From NCBI GenBank assembly GCA_019694355.1, contig JAIBCB010000001.1, positions 339,001 to 403,000 on the forward strand: a stretch of DNA of 64,000 bases. Direction: 5' to 3'. This document shows, one piece after another, positions 34,510 through 43,933 of the stretch. The stretch's first letter is position 1. Each line of letters opens with the position of its first letter. The notes beneath the pieces are model-generated. The model worked only from the letters and a program-made list of their open reading frames with translations, did no database searches and was not told the origin of the DNA. The stretch is from Pyrinomonadaceae bacterium. GTDB taxonomy: Bacteria; Acidobacteriota; Blastocatellia; Pyrinomonadales; Pyrinomonadaceae. The position numbers were made by a program, and so were the translations under genes.

Positions 34510-37080
34510 TCAGAGGATCAAGGTGCGAGGGGCACCATCATCCAAACGCGAGGCGAAGACCTGTCCGTTGATCGCAACGATGACGACGACGGGTTGATCT
34601 CCTGAGCCATCCATATCGTCATTTAACTCGACGTCCTGGGCGTAAATGCCGGGCTCGACCTCTTCCGGCTGGCTCAAAATGGTAAGGAAATGATTTGTTC
34701 CCAAACCGATACGGACGTTGATAACGCCTGTGCCGATCCGCGGGTTGAACCCGGTCAGATAAATTCGAAGCTTTGTCGGGACACGTCCGAACGGCCGAAT
34801 GCTTCTAGTTCGTACCGTAAATGGCTCCGTCGTATGGACACGATTTGTGACGTTGAATATCTTCGCGCGTCCACCGGGGCCTTCGAAACCTTCGAAGCTA
34901 TAGACGTCCGGTCTTGCGGGCACTAATATGACCTGCGTCCGCATTATCGTCCCGTTATTGTTCAGAACAAGGTCGTAGGGCGTACCTTCCACAGCCGCAG
35001 GAAGTCCTCGCGGAACGACGAAGTCGATCCGGTGGCGACTCACGCGGACAAGCCCGCATGAAAAGCCGTTGATCGTCATCGTCACGCCGCTAAGCTGTAT
35101 CGGAAGTTGGAAACTGCGCTGCATTGATCCGACGCCGGAACGCTCCACGATCGGGCGGTCGATGCCCGCCTGGAAGTTCATTATTGCACGCATTCCCGGC
35201 GCCAGACCGAAGACCGCCGGTGGTGATTGCGGTGTCGGTGTAGGCGTCGGACTCGGCGATGCGGTCGGCGACGGAGAAGGCGTTGGAGTTGGAGTCGGAG
35301 TTGCGGTCGGACTCGGTGATGGGACGACAGTCGGCGAAACAGGTATCCTGCTGGCGCCGGTAGCGAAATTCGCCGAGATCCGCGCCTCATTTATAGCCGT
35401 CGGTGTCAGCATATAGTACACCTCGGGCGATGAGTCCAGGTTGCCGCCGCCGAGTTCGGTCAGCGACATATTGAATGCGAATCGCGACGCGGAATCACTC
35501 GTGATCGCTCTCGTAGAAGCGAGAAACGTGGTCGGCGACGGGAACTTTGCGATCCGCTTGAAGGTCGCGCTTGCTGGCGGAACGGTAAGCGGATAGGTAT
35601 AGAGTTGGACCGGACGGTTCGGGTCCGGATTCAGGCCATCCGCGGCATTTGCCGGCACCGTGCCGTCAGCCTTGATGTTCATCCTCGTTTCGAGGATCAG
35701 CGTCGAAGGCGTTCCGGCAACATCGGTGTCTGTAAACCCTCCATAACGCTGCAGGTCGCCGCCCGGAGCGCCGGAGTCTCCATTGCTGCGAGGCAGAACG
35801 CGACGGAAGTTATCCGCCGTTGCGTCATAGACGTAGGTCGCAAACGAATCGTAATTCGTGCCGCTGTTCTCGTTCGCAAGGTCAGCGTATGAATCAAATA
35901 CGATCAGGTTGCCATCGCGGCTCATTCGGCGGCCAAGGTCAAGGATGTTGACGATCGCACCGGGCGTTGTCGGCGTGGTCGTCGTAACTTGTTTCTTTAC
36001 AGTGCCGACATCACCGGTCGCGGTCAGGTCAGAATAAAAGATCTCCTCGTTCCGACTCGACGCAGGGTTGTTACCGCCCGTCATCCCAACGATCGGGTTG
36101 TCTCCCGTACTCGCGAATGCGACGCGCAGGCCGCTGCCCGAGATCGTCGGGTTCTTGTTATAGATCGGATCCGATATCACGCCGCGAGGCGTTTTTGTTA
36201 TCTGATTCAGGGTTGATGTCGGACGATGGAATGTAAAGACCTCGTCGTTATCCTCGTTCAGCGGGAACGAATTGCCGACTCCGGGAACAAGGTCTCTGGT
36301 CGAGACGAACGCGATCGTGCCGCCGTCGTCCGAGATGCTTGCGTCGTGATTATCGTCAGCAACGAATGCTCCCGAATTTTGTGTGCCTCCGCGAGGCAAT
36401 TGGCTCGGAACCGTGTTCGTTACTCTCGTGAACGTGCCGCCAGCAAGTTCCTGATAGGGTATCTCGACGCCGCTTGTCATATCCGGAACGGGCGTAAAGA
36501 CGGGCATCTGGTAGATCCACATTTCGAGATTTGCGTCTCTTGTCAGCGGATTCGGTGCCGGCGAAGGGCTCGGGCTTGGACTCGCAGAAGGCGTTGGGGT
36601 CGGACTCGTGAAGGAATTTCCGTCGAATGATCCCGGATTCGTCGTGCTGATGACGGGCGGATTCGTATCATCGCCAGGGTATGCGATGGTCGCGTTCGAA
36701 GAGAAAGCGATCCATTTGCCGTCGTGGCTGATGATGGGCCGTGTATTTACGATCGAGATGCGGACGTTGCTGAACACGTTCTCGCCGTTCACGTCGTACA
36801 TTACGTTCTTTGTGTCCGTGATCTGAAAGATCCTTCGCTGTGCGTAATCGAAAACAAAGATCTCGACGTTATGATCGCTATTTCGGGGATTCTCCGTCGC
36901 GACGTCGCCGTTCGATTCAAAGACGACAAAGCGGCCGTCACCGCTGATCCCGCCGGCATAAGATTCGGCGGCCGCGTTCGTGATCTGGCCGATGACCGAA
37001 TCGAGTTGTGCCGAGGCCTGTGAATTCAGGCCGAGGCAGAAGATAATTGCAAGAAATAAAATACTAAAGCGAAATGTCAC
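34510..37080 (-). CDS. Exported PD40/TolB-type propeller protein with proline/threonine/serine linkers
   Basis: This 856-residue protein has a signal peptide (FSILFLAIIFCLGLNSQASAQ) and TolB-like propeller repeats, for example AAESYAGGISGDGRFVVFES, then ISHDGKWIAFSSNATI and MSRDGNLIVFDSYADLA. Two low-complexity linkers rich in S, P and T (about residues 160-180 and 585-625) break the fold. The C-terminal part (VSRHRIDFVVPRGLPAAVEG, then YDLVLNNNGTIMRTQVILVP) resembles a C-terminal domain common in acidobacterial exported proteins. The GTG at 37078-37080 is 6 bases after a strong GGAGGA. Its role is probably surface binding; no catalytic motif is seen. Confidence 0.8.
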   Translation of the reverse strand: MTFRFSILFLAIIFCLGLNSQASAQLDSVIGQITNAAAESYAGGISGDGRFVVFESNGDVATENPRNSDHNVEIFVFDYAQRRIFQITDTKNVMYDVNGENVFSNVRISIVNTRPIISHDGKWIAFSSNATIAYPGDDTNPPVISTTNPGSFDGNSFTSPTPTPSASPSPSPSPAPNPLTRDANLEMWIYQMPVFTPVPDMTSGVEIPYQELAGGTFTRVTNTVPSQLPRGGTQNSGAFVADDNHDASISDDGGTIAFVSTRDLVPGVGNSFPLNEDNDEVFTFHRPTSTLNQITKTPRGVISDPIYNKNPTISGSGLRVAFASTGDNPIVGMTGGNNPASSRNEEIFYSDLTATGDVGTVKKQVTTTTPTTPGAIVNILDLGRRMSRDGNLIVFDSYADLANENSGTNYDSFATYVYDATADNFRRVLPRSNGDSGAPGGDLQRYGGFTDTDVAGTPSTLILETRMNIKADGTVPANAADGLNPDPNRPVQLYTYPLTVPPASATFKRIAKFPSPTTFLASTRAITSDSASRFAFNMSLTELGGGNLDSSPEVYYMLTPTAINEARISANFATGASRIPVSPTVVPSPSPTATPTPTPTPSPSPTASPSPTPTPTPQSPPAVFGLAPGMRAIMNFQAGIDRPIVERSGVGSMQRSFQLPIQLSGVTMTINGFSCGLVRVSRHRIDFVVPRGLPAAVEGTPYDLVLNNNGTIMRTQVILVPARPDVYSFEGFEGPGGRAKIFNVTNRVHTTEPFTVRTRSIRPFGRVPTKLRIYLTGFNPRIGTGVINVRIGLGTNHFLTILSQPEEVEPGIYAQDVELNDDMDGSGDQPVVVIVAINGQVFASRLDDGAPRTLIL

Positions 37081-37320
37081 AGATTCCTCCGGAGGACTTT
37101 TCGAAACTTATGCCGCTCGCGATCCGAGCATACGGCGGCAAAGGGCTCAAAAACAATAGATTTTACGGCTTTTACCTTACCTGAGGCAAACGTGCCAAGG
37201 CATCATTTTCGCCAATTTCGCAATATGCAAAAACTGCACGCTTTGATGCACCAAGTAATATCCTCGGTTGTAAACTATCGCGGGCTGTATATCATTTAGT
37301 TTTAACGGTTTAGATAGGAC

Positions 37321-38466
37321 GTGAATTCACCGCTCAAAATAATGATCGTCGCCGGTGAGGCTTCGGGAGACGCACACGCCGCAAAGCTCGTGGAGGCTAT
37401 TAAGGACGCGGCCGGGGAAGGTGTGTCTTTCTTTGGTTCTGCGGGGCCAAGGATGCGGGCAGCGGGCGTAAAACCTGTGATCGAGGCAGACAGGCTTTCG
37501 ATAATGGGCCTGTTAGAGGTCGCAAAGGCGTTGCCGATGTTCTGGTCGGTGATGCAGAAGCTCAAAAAGGCAGCGATTGCCGAGAAGCCGGACGTCGCGG
37601 TGCTTGTCGATTTTCCTGAATTCAATCTAAAGCTGGCGAAATTTCTTCATAAACAGGGAATTCGTGTCGTTTATTACATCGCACCGCAGGTCTGGGCATG
37701 GCGTGAATATCGTGTAAAAGTGCTCAAAAAGTATGTCGATCTGCTGCTTACGATCCTGCCGTTTGAAAAAGCGTGGTTCGAGGAACGCGGACTTACGAAT
37801 GTTGAATATGTCGGCAATCCGCTGACCCGTGAAGTGTCAGCGACAAAAGACCGGCTCGACTTTGCTCGCGAAAACGGCCTTGATCCGGAAAGGCCAATCA
37901 TTGCGTTGCTTCCCGGAAGTCGGCACAAAGAGATCGTCCGGATATTGCCGGTTCTTCTCGATACCGCGAAACTCCTCTCCGAACGCGATCCATCGAGGCA
38001 ATTTGTGGTTCCGCTCGCCTCAGAGAAGAATCTGCACGATGCGGAAGGGCTGCTCTCGGCTTCGGAACTGCCGTTCACGGTCGTCGTCGGCGAGACGTAT
38101 AACGCCCTGAATGCCTCGGATGCGGCGGCGGTAACAAGCGGTACTGCGACGCTCGAGGCCGGCATCATCGGCACGCCGATGGCCATCGTCTATAAGACCT
38201 CGGCATTGAATTATCGCGTTTTTGTGCCCTTGATCTCGACAGAACATTTTGGGCTGATAAATCTCATCGCAGGCGACCGCGTGGTCAATGAGATAATGCA
38301 GGACGATCTCACGCCCGCTGCTCTTGCCGACGAGCTCGAACGGCTCCTCGAACCTACTGTGAATAAAGAAGTTCGAGCGAAGCTGCACGCCGCTGCCGAA
38401 AGACTCGGCCACGGCGGAGCCTCAAAACGAGCGGCGGAGGCGATCCTCGGGGAAATTGAGAATTGA
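37321..38466 (+). CDS. lpxB: Lipid-A-disaccharide synthase
   Basis: This 381-residue glycosyltransferase joins UDP-diacylglucosamine and lipid X to form the lipid A disaccharide. IMIVAGEASGDAHAAKLV is the N-terminal signature, VLVDFPEFNLKLAKF and YYIAPQVWAWREYRVK follow, and IALLPGSRHKEIVRILPVLL opens the C-terminal domain. SGTATLEAGIIGTPMAIVYK is also conserved. The GTG at 37321 starts directly at the conserved N-terminus. The 240-base gap 37081-37320 upstream, shared with the divergent propeller gene, shows no other gene. Confidence 0.95.
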   Translation: MNSPLKIMIVAGEASGDAHAAKLVEAIKDAAGEGVSFFGSAGPRMRAAGVKPVIEADRLSIMGLLEVAKALPMFWSVMQKLKKAAIAEKPDVAVLVDFPEFNLKLAKFLHKQGIRVVYYIAPQVWAWREYRVKVLKKYVDLLLTILPFEKAWFEERGLTNVEYVGNPLTREVSATKDRLDFARENGLDPERPIIALLPGSRHKEIVRILPVLLDTAKLLSERDPSRQFVVPLASEKNLHDAEGLLSASELPFTVVVGETYNALNASDAAAVTSGTATLEAGIIGTPMAIVYKTSALNYRVFVPLISTEHFGLINLIAGDRVVNEIMQDDLTPAALADELERLLEPTVNKEVRAKLHAAAERLGHGGASKRAAEAILGEIEN

Positions 38467-38668
38467 GAATGGAGAGCGGAGAACGCGGCACTCGGAACGC
38501 GGCCTTCCTGGGCTTGCCCTTTGGCAGTGCGGTCGGGCTTGCCCGACCGTAAATGTCGACTATCTGAAATCGGAGGCGGCTCTGCGGCCGACAAGATCAG
38601 ATCGCTCTGTTGCCCGCTAACGCGGGCTCCATTTATTTTTTGATGACTCGACGGTCGGGCGAGCCCAA

Positions 38669-38847
38669 CCGCACTGCGATGCGGCAAGCCGCAAGAAAAT
38701 GAACCTCGACCGCACTGCGATGCGGCAAGCCGCAAGAACACGAACCTCGACCGCAATGCGATGCGGCAAGCCGCAAGAACACGAACCCCGACCGCAATGC
38801 GATGCGGCAAGCCGCAAGAAAATGAACCCCGACCGCACTGCGAAACT
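38669..38847. repeat. 41-base tandem repeat, four full copies and a partial fifth
   Basis: Copies start at 38669, 38710, 38751, 38792 and 38833. Each begins CCGCA(C/A)TGCGATGCGGCA, includes the palindrome GCGGCAAGCCGC, and ends near ATGAACCTCGA with a few substitutions. There are no unique spacers. Confidence 0.85.
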
Positions 38848-38911
38848 GCAAGCCAGGAAGCCCGAAGCCAAGCCCGACCGCCCTGTGCAATGGCAAGCCA
38901 GGAAGCCTCGG

Positions 38912-38974
38912 TTCACAATTCACAATTCACAATTCACAATTCACAACTCACAACTCACAACTCACAACTCACAA
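38912..38974. repeat. 7-base tandem repeat
   Basis: Nine units in a row: TTCACAA five times, then CTCACAA four times. It ends four bases before the lpxD stop codon, so length changes could affect the 3' end of that transcript. Confidence 0.9.
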
Positions 38975-38977
38975 TTC

Positions 38978-39979
38978 TCAGTCTTCAATTTTCTGCCGGA
39001 GGCGTCTGACCTCGTCTTTGAGTCTGGCGAGGCCTTTTACGAGGGCGTTCTGGCGTTTGTATTCATCGAGCGGTTGGACTGGCGTTCCCCACCATACGCC
39101 GGCGCGGACGATCTTGCCGGGCAAGACACCGGCCTGCGAACCGATGACAGCGCCGCTCAGGACGCGAGCGTGATCGCCCATCCCAACTTGGCCGCCGATC
39201 ACGCAATCGTCTTCGATGATAGTGCTTCCTGAGATGCCTGTTTGTGCGGCGATGACGACACGCTTTCCAATACGGACGTTGTGGGCGATCTGGACGAGAT
39301 TGTCGATCTTTGTGCCGTCGCCGATCTCCGTAAGGCCGAGAGCACCGCGGTCAACGCAGGAATTCGCACCGATCTCGACCTCATTTCCGATCGAGACCGA
39401 GCCCGCCTGTGGAAACTTTACATATCCCGACGCGCCGTCCCGCACGAAGCCGAAACCATCGGCGCCGATCACGCACCCCGCGTGAATGATGCAGTCCTCG
39501 CCGATCTTTACGCCGTCGTAAATGGTGCAATTAGGGAAGATACGCGTGCCGCGGCCGATCGTGACATCGTGTCCGACATAACTGCCAGCGTGGATCTCGA
39601 CGTCGGCGGCGATCGTCGCGGCGTTGTCGATCACGACATTCGGGCCAACGAAAGAAGCGTTGACGTCCGCATCGACAGCGATCTGGGCGGATGGGTCGAT
39701 GCCGCTGCGTCTTGGCGGCGAAGAAAGGCGCCCGGCGGCCTTCGCGAACGCGAGTTTTGGGTCCTTGACGATGATGACCGCGGGAATTTGGTCGTCGAAC
39801 TCAACGTTGTTCTTGACGAGAAGGCAGGTCGCCTTTGTTTCGGGTGCGGCACCATCGCCTGCAAAGAAACTCACGTCGCCCGCACCGGCCACGCTTATCT
39901 CAGCGAAGCTCGCGATCGCGACATTCTTTTCACCAACGAGTTCTCCGTCGAGAAACGCAGCAAGTTCCGCAGCATCCAT
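38978..39979 (-). CDS. lpxD: UDP-3-O-acylglucosamine N-acyltransferase
   Basis: This 333-residue acyltransferase adds the second acyl chain in lipid A synthesis. It has an N-terminal uridine-binding domain ([24 protein letters not shown]) and a left-handed beta-helix of hexapeptide repeats ([48 protein letters not shown] in part). [12 protein letters not shown] with [17 protein letters not shown] sequence marks the active site; here it reads [15 protein letters not shown]-terminal helix ends the protein. It is convergent with lpxB. Confidence 0.95.
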   Translation of the reverse strand: MDAAELAAFLDGELVGEKNVAIASFAEISVAGAGDVSFFAGDGAAPETKATCLLVKNNVEFDDQIPAVIIVKDPKLAFAKAAGRLSSPPRRSGIDPSAQIAVDADVNASFVGPNVVIDNAATIAADVEIHAGSYVGHDVTIGRGTRIFPNCTIYDGVKIGEDCIIHAGCVIGADGFGFVRDGASGYVKFPQAGSVSIGNEVEIGANSCVDRGALGLTEIGDGTKIDNLVQIAHNVRIGKRVVIAAQTGISGSTIIEDDCVIGGQVGMGDHARVLSGAVIGSQAGVLPGKIVRAGVWWGTPVQPLDEYKRQNALVKGLARLKDEVRRLRQKIED

Positions 39980-40032
39980 ACCGGAAATTATATGCCGATA
40001 AGGCGTTTTGACGAAAAGGATCGTGCGAGGCC

Positions 40033-40317
40033 CTACGAACGGCGTTCTGCGAGGTCGATGGCGGATTGCAGAAAGATCTCGATTCCGTTTATCTCGATCC
40101 GGTCGGACTCTGTGAGGCGTTTTAGGACGGCGGCAGATTCGCTATCGAGAAAGTCCAGGTCGGCCAGATCGATCAATACGTCCTTGTCCTGCTCATCGAC
40201 TATCCCGCCCGCGATACGTTCAAGCAGGAGCGCATCGGCGAGCATTAGGTCGCCTTCAACCCTAAGGACTATTTTTCCTGTTTCGGACTGAACCGATTCG
40301 GTGATATTTGTCGGCAT
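40033..40317 (-). CDS. STAS-domain protein (anti-sigma factor antagonist type)
   Basis: This protein of about 94 residues is a single STAS domain: [21 protein letters not shown], then [27 protein letters not shown]. The DSES segment carries the serine often phosphorylated in SpoIIAA-like antagonists. Such proteins bind and release anti-sigma or signalling partners in the cytoplasm. No kinase, phosphatase or sigma factor gene is adjacent. The ATG at 40315-40317 is preferred over an in-frame TTG at 40336-40338. It follows lpxD upstream by about 50 bases on the same strand. Confidence 0.82.
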   Translation of the reverse strand: MPTNITESVQSETGKIVLRVEGDLMLADALLLERIAGGIVDEQDKDVLIDLADLDFLDSESAAVLKRLTESDRIEINGIEIFLQSAIDLAERRS

Positions 40318-40376
40318 CGCTTTTCGCGTGTGATCCAATGAATATGGCCATTTTACGCGATTTTCATGCGTTTGGT

Positions 40377-40407
40377 TGCAAAATGTTCAATTTGTGCGCA
40401 TTTTGCA
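40377..40407. repeat. Inverted repeat TGCAAAATG
   Basis: TGCAAAATG (40377-40385) and its exact complement (40399-40407) are separated by 13 bases. It lies in the 389-base gap 40318-40706, where no gene is credible. It could be a regulator site or a weak hairpin. Confidence 0.45.
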
Positions 40408-40669
40408 CGGCGGTCTTCTCAAGTGCCCGTCTTTATTGGCTCTCAGAAACCACAAATTTCACAAACCGTGCAAAAAATACGGCCGTTTTTGGCCCATTTT
40501 CGTAAAAATAGGTTCCGTCGGGTGCGAGCCCGCAGTTGTCGGGTGTCACGGTCGGGCGGTTCCGAAGTTTTGTGGGCGGTGCGGGAAACCTACAGGATCA
40601 GGCCAGGATACGTGAAGTTACGGCAGAAACAGGGTAGGTGCGGGCGGTAGATATTCTCAAAACTTCCTT

Positions 40670-40684
40670 TGCAACACTGTTGCA
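40670..40684. promoter_or_regulatory. Perfect palindrome before an unknown gene, possible operator
   Basis: TGCAACA, one base, TGTTGCA: a 15-base perfect inverted repeat 22 bases before the ATG at 40707. The position and symmetry suit a dimeric repressor site. No regulator gene is adjacent. Confidence 0.4.
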
Positions 40685-40706
40685 GAGATGATACACTTGT
40701 TCTTGT

Positions 40707-41108
40707 ATGAACATCAATTGGATCGAATTCAGCGAAGGCCCGATCGTTCAGGACGCGGAAAAGATCCGCGTAACGCTGACGCAAAAAGGAACATTCTATC
40801 TGAACGGCGCGGCACTCAAGTCGCTCGGAGAGCCGGACGCGGTCGTGCTCTTTTACGACAAGAGACTCCAACTGATCGGGATCAAGCGGTCGTCGATCAC
40901 GGTAAAGAATGCGTTCATTCTGAAAAAGAAAGACGGCGACCGTTTGCGGGCACGCATCTTTTACGCGGCGAACTTCTGCAAGCATTTCCAGATCCAGCCG
41001 ATGGAGACGATCGTGTTCGAAACGCCTGTAATGGAAGGCGATGTTCTCGTCCTAAGCCTGCATACGACAGGTCCCGCACGCGGCTGGAAAAGGCAGGAGC
41101 AGAGGTGA
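40707..41108 (+). CDS. Conserved-looking protein of unknown function
   Basis: I do not recognise this 133-residue protein. It starts MNINWIEFSEGPIVQDAEKI and alternates strands and short helices, suggesting a compact beta-rich cytoplasmic fold. No signal peptide or membrane segment. SLGEPDAVVLFYDKRLQLIGIK in the middle resembles a structural core. A 15-base palindrome lies just upstream. The next gene (EamA transporter) converges on it after about 48 bases. Codon use is like the neighbours. Confidence 0.65.
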   Translation: MNINWIEFSEGPIVQDAEKIRVTLTQKGTFYLNGAALKSLGEPDAVVLFYDKRLQLIGIKRSSITVKNAFILKKKDGDRLRARIFYAANFCKHFQIQPMETIVFETPVMEGDVLVLSLHTTGPARGWKRQEQR

Positions 41109-41156
41109 GATGGCGGAAGACAGAAGGCAAAATTCAAAAGTCAAAATTCGGTGGCC

Positions 41157-42125
41157 TTACTTCGTGCGGCCTTCTGCAACGCGGCCTTCTGCAAGGCGGG
41201 TCGCGGCATTGCGGCGAGTGGCGAGGAAGAGCCCGGAAAAGACGAGCAGCGATGCGACGATGAAGCTCAAGCCCATTTGTTCGCGCAGGAAGATGACGGC
41301 AAGAATGACGCCGATGATCGGCTGAAGATAGATGAAGATGGCGACGGTCGATGGCCTTACGCGTGTTACAGCATAGGCGTTCAAAAGGTAGGGAGCAGCG
41401 GTCGCTCCAACTCCGATGTATGCAACGAGCATCCAAACGGATGTCGGGACTTGGGTGAGATCGACGGCGGACAAACTGACCGTACCCAAGGGCACCGAAA
41501 CGATGCTCGAAAAGACGAAGACCCACATCATCGAGCGGAACGGGCCATTTCGCGAGATGATGTCCTTCGAGATGGCAACGTAAATGCCGAACGCAAGGGA
41601 ATTCAGCACCATCATAATGTCGCCCTGCGTGGTGGCGCTGTCAAAAGACGCTTTTCGCGGGTCGATCAGAAAAATGACACCTGCGGCCGCGAGGGCGACG
41701 CCAAGGACCTTCAGCAAGTAAAGTCTTTCGTAGCGAAACAAAACGCTTATGAGCAACGTAAAGACGGGAATGGTTACGGCAAGGATCGATGCGTTCGACG
41801 CACGTGTGAGAGCGAGGCCGCCGATGAACAGGTATTGATTCAGAAGAACGCCGAAAACGCAGAGAGCGGCAAAACGCCAATAGTCGCCTTTTTTGGCGAG
41901 CCAAATTCGGCCTCGGATGGTTTGAAAGATGATGAGGACAAGAGCCGTTATCCCGACGCGAAATCCGACAAGCGCGACCGCCGGAATGTGAGCGAGAACG
42001 ACCTTGCCCGCGACCGGCAGCGTTCCATAGAATATCTGCACGGCGACAAGCGCCGCGTATGCCGACGAATAGTTTTCGACGGCGGAAGAATTTTCATCTT
42101 TTCGGTTGTCTTCAGCGATGGCCAA
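41157..42125 (-). CDS. EamA/DMT family membrane transporter
   Basis: This protein of roughly 320 residues has about ten hydrophobic segments in two halves, as in drug/metabolite exporters. Examples are VAQIFYGTLPVAGK-type sequence at the start (VAVQIFYGTLPVAGKVVLAH), GVLLNQYLFIGGLALTRASNASIL and, in the second half, YLQPIIGVILAVIFLREQMG. The last is the usual EamA signature for the second repeat. The frame is open to 42182 with a TTG there, but only 10 bases from the divergent M28 peptidase start; I prefer the TTG at 42123-42125. The substrate is unknown. Confidence 0.82.
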   Translation of the reverse strand: MAIAEDNRKDENSSAVENYSSAYAALVAVQIFYGTLPVAGKVVLAHIPAVALVGFRVGITALVLIIFQTIRGRIWLAKKGDYWRFAALCVFGVLLNQYLFIGGLALTRASNASILAVTIPVFTLLISVLFRYERLYLLKVLGVALAAAGVIFLIDPRKASFDSATTQGDIMMVLNSLAFGIYVAISKDIISRNGPFRSMMWVFVFSSIVSVPLGTVSLSAVDLTQVPTSVWMLVAYIGVGATAAPYLLNAYAVTRVRPSTVAIFIYLQPIIGVILAVIFLREQMGLSFIVASLLVFSGLFLATRRNAATRLAEGRVAEGRTK

Positions 42126-42192
42126 ATGATGATAATAACAAACGGCCGTGAAATGCGAGCCGAAATTCACCAAACTTTGCAAACTTTAACTT

Positions 42193-43863
42193 ATGAGATC
42201 AAGATCATTTCGCGGACAAGGCTCCGCGATCTTTTCCATTGCAGTCCTTCTGCTTTCTTCCATATTGCCCGTTGCGGCGCAAACGGCTGCCCCTGCACGC
42301 TCTACTGCGGATCTGATCCGCGAAGGCCTGACCGTCCAGATGATCAAGGACGGCACGATCGCCTTGAGCGCACCTGAGATGGAAGGCCGCGGTACGGGCC
42401 AGCCCGGCGGTGAGAAGGCCGCGAATTGGATCGCCGAGAAGTTCAAGGCCTACGGGCTCAAACCGCTTGGCGATAAGGGCAGTTATCTTCAGAAGATCAA
42501 CTTTACCGAGACCGTTGCCGATCCGGCGACGAGCTTTACGATCGGCGACAAGGCTCTCGAGTACGGCACTGATTTCGCGTTTCCGCCGATGGTCGGGAAT
42601 CGATCGGGAAGCGCTGATGTTGTGTTCGTCGGCTACGCGATCGTCGGCAAAGCAGCGGGCATCGACCAACTCGCTGATGTCGATATCAGCGGCAAATACG
42701 CTGTAATGCTCGACGGCCCGCCTCCCGGATTTCCGAAAGAAACGTGGGAAAAGCAGAAGCTTCAGCGTGCGATCATGCGAAATCTTTACAGCAAGAGGCC
42801 GGCCGGGATCATCACCTTCAGCCGAGGCGATGAGCAGCAGACCGAAGATCAGGGTGTCGATTATTACAGCCGCCGACAGCTTTCGCTCGGCGGTGCGAGA
42901 GAATATTTGCCGGACGGTGCACCGATCTTCGTGTCGGCTACCAAATCGGGAATCGAGAAGATCTTTGCTGCCGGCGGAATGACACGCGAACAGGCGATCG
43001 AACTCGCGGCGAACACGGCCTTTAAGGGCAAAGACCTGAAAGTGAAGGCAAAGGCCGTCTCGAAGGTGCAGTCGAACAAAGTGTCCGCCTATAACGTCGC
43101 GGGCGTGCTTGAGGGAAGCGACCCGAAGCTAAGCTCGGAAGCGGTGCTTTTCTCGGCCCACTACGACGCATACGGCAAGTTGAACGGCAAGATCTACGCC
43201 GGTGCCGCCGACAATGCACTTGGCGTTGCCGAGATGCTTTCGGTTGCCGAAACTTACAGCAAGCTGCCGCAGAAGCCGAAGCGTTCGATGGTCTTTCTTG
43301 CCGTCACGGGCGAAGAATACGGCCTGTTCGGATCGAAGGCCTGGGCAAAAGACCCGACCTGGGACATAAAGAAGGTCGCGGCAGATCTGAACCTGGACGG
43401 CATCGGTTCCGAGGTTTACGGCCCGGTAAAGACGATGGTCGGCTACGGCGCGGAACATTCGACGTTGGGCGCGTTGCTTGATTCTGTCGCGAAGTCGATG
43501 GAGATCAACGTGATCCCCGACCCGATGCCCGACGAAAAGGTCTTCTATCGCTCGGATCACTATTCTTTCGTCGAACGCGGCGTGCCTTCGCTGATGCTGC
43601 TTGGTGCGCCGGCGGGCGATAAGGAAGTCTGGATACAGAAGATCAAAGACTGGGAGAAGGGCGACTATCACCAGCCCGGCGATACGGTCAAAGATTCGTG
43701 GGCGTGGGAAGGTGCGGAAACTGTCGCGGAAGTGATGGCCATCATGGGATGGCATATCTCCGAAGATGCTCAAATGCCTTCGTGGCTGAAAACATCCCGC
43801 TTTTCAAAGTATGACCGCGGCAACTCAAAGCCGATCCCGGAGGACGAGTCGGAAGAGCAGTAA
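42193..43863 (+). CDS. Exported M28 family zinc peptidase
   Basis: This 556-residue protein has a signal peptide (SIAVLLLSSILPVAAQ), a PA-like insert (about residues 120-230) and an M28 catalytic domain. Zinc ligands are recognisable in FSAHYDAYG, AADNALGVAEMLSVAE, AVTGEEYGLFGSKAWA and SDHYSFVERGVPSL. These proteins are usually exported aminopeptidases or carboxypeptidases acting on peptides outside the cytoplasm. The ATG at 42193 starts the signal peptide directly. A terminator lies 21 bases after the stop. Confidence 0.9.
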   Translation: MRSRSFRGQGSAIFSIAVLLLSSILPVAAQTAAPARSTADLIREGLTVQMIKDGTIALSAPEMEGRGTGQPGGEKAANWIAEKFKAYGLKPLGDKGSYLQKINFTETVADPATSFTIGDKALEYGTDFAFPPMVGNRSGSADVVFVGYAIVGKAAGIDQLADVDISGKYAVMLDGPPPGFPKETWEKQKLQRAIMRNLYSKRPAGIITFSRGDEQQTEDQGVDYYSRRQLSLGGAREYLPDGAPIFVSATKSGIEKIFAAGGMTREQAIELAANTAFKGKDLKVKAKAVSKVQSNKVSAYNVAGVLEGSDPKLSSEAVLFSAHYDAYGKLNGKIYAGAADNALGVAEMLSVAETYSKLPQKPKRSMVFLAVTGEEYGLFGSKAWAKDPTWDIKKVAADLNLDGIGSEVYGPVKTMVGYGAEHSTLGALLDSVAKSMEINVIPDPMPDEKVFYRSDHYSFVERGVPSLMLLGAPAGDKEVWIQKIKDWEKGDYHQPGDTVKDSWAWEGAETVAEVMAIMGWHISEDAQMPSWLKTSRFSKYDRGNSKPIPEDESEEQ

Positions 43864-43884
43864 CGGGAAACGCATAAAAGAAGA

Positions 43885-43912
43885 GGCCGCCAATGTTCAG
43901 GCGGCCCTTTTT
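43885..43912 (+). terminator. Intrinsic terminator after the M28 peptidase gene
   Basis: GGCCGCC (43885-43891), 8-base loop, GGCGGCC (43900-43906), then C and five Ts. It lies between the convergent M28 and pdhC genes. Confidence 0.85.
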
Positions 43913-43933
43913 GTGTTCTTCGCTGGTGAACTC

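Larger units (their letters stand above)
38467..38977. repeat. Repeat island between convergent lpxB and lpxD
   Basis: About 510 bases with no credible gene. It contains a copy of the GGCAGTGCGGTCGGGC hairpin unit (about 38523-38549), a GGAGGCGGCTCTGCGGCCGACA unit, a 41-base tandem repeat (38669-38847) and a 7-base tandem repeat (38912-38974). The longer open frames across it are repeat artefacts. Its phrases match the zwf-ybeY gap at 19322-20268. Confidence 0.8.

Noticed and set aside
38669..38847. CRISPR array
   Set aside because: The 41-base units are directly adjacent, with no unique spacers and no cas genes.
38699..39232. 177-codon frame through the tandem repeats
   Set aside because: Its sequence is a translation of the repeats and the antisense of lpxD.
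39242..40291. 349-codon open frame on the plus strand
   Set aside because: Antisense to lpxD and the STAS gene; no recognisable domain.
42126..42182. Longer N-terminus of the EamA transporter
   Set aside because: The extra residues are not hydrophobic, the TTG lacks a ribosome binding site, and it would leave only 10 bases for divergent promoters.
41151..42377. 408-codon open frame on the plus strand
   Set aside because: Antisense to the EamA transporter and overlapping the M28 start; highly charged and family-free.
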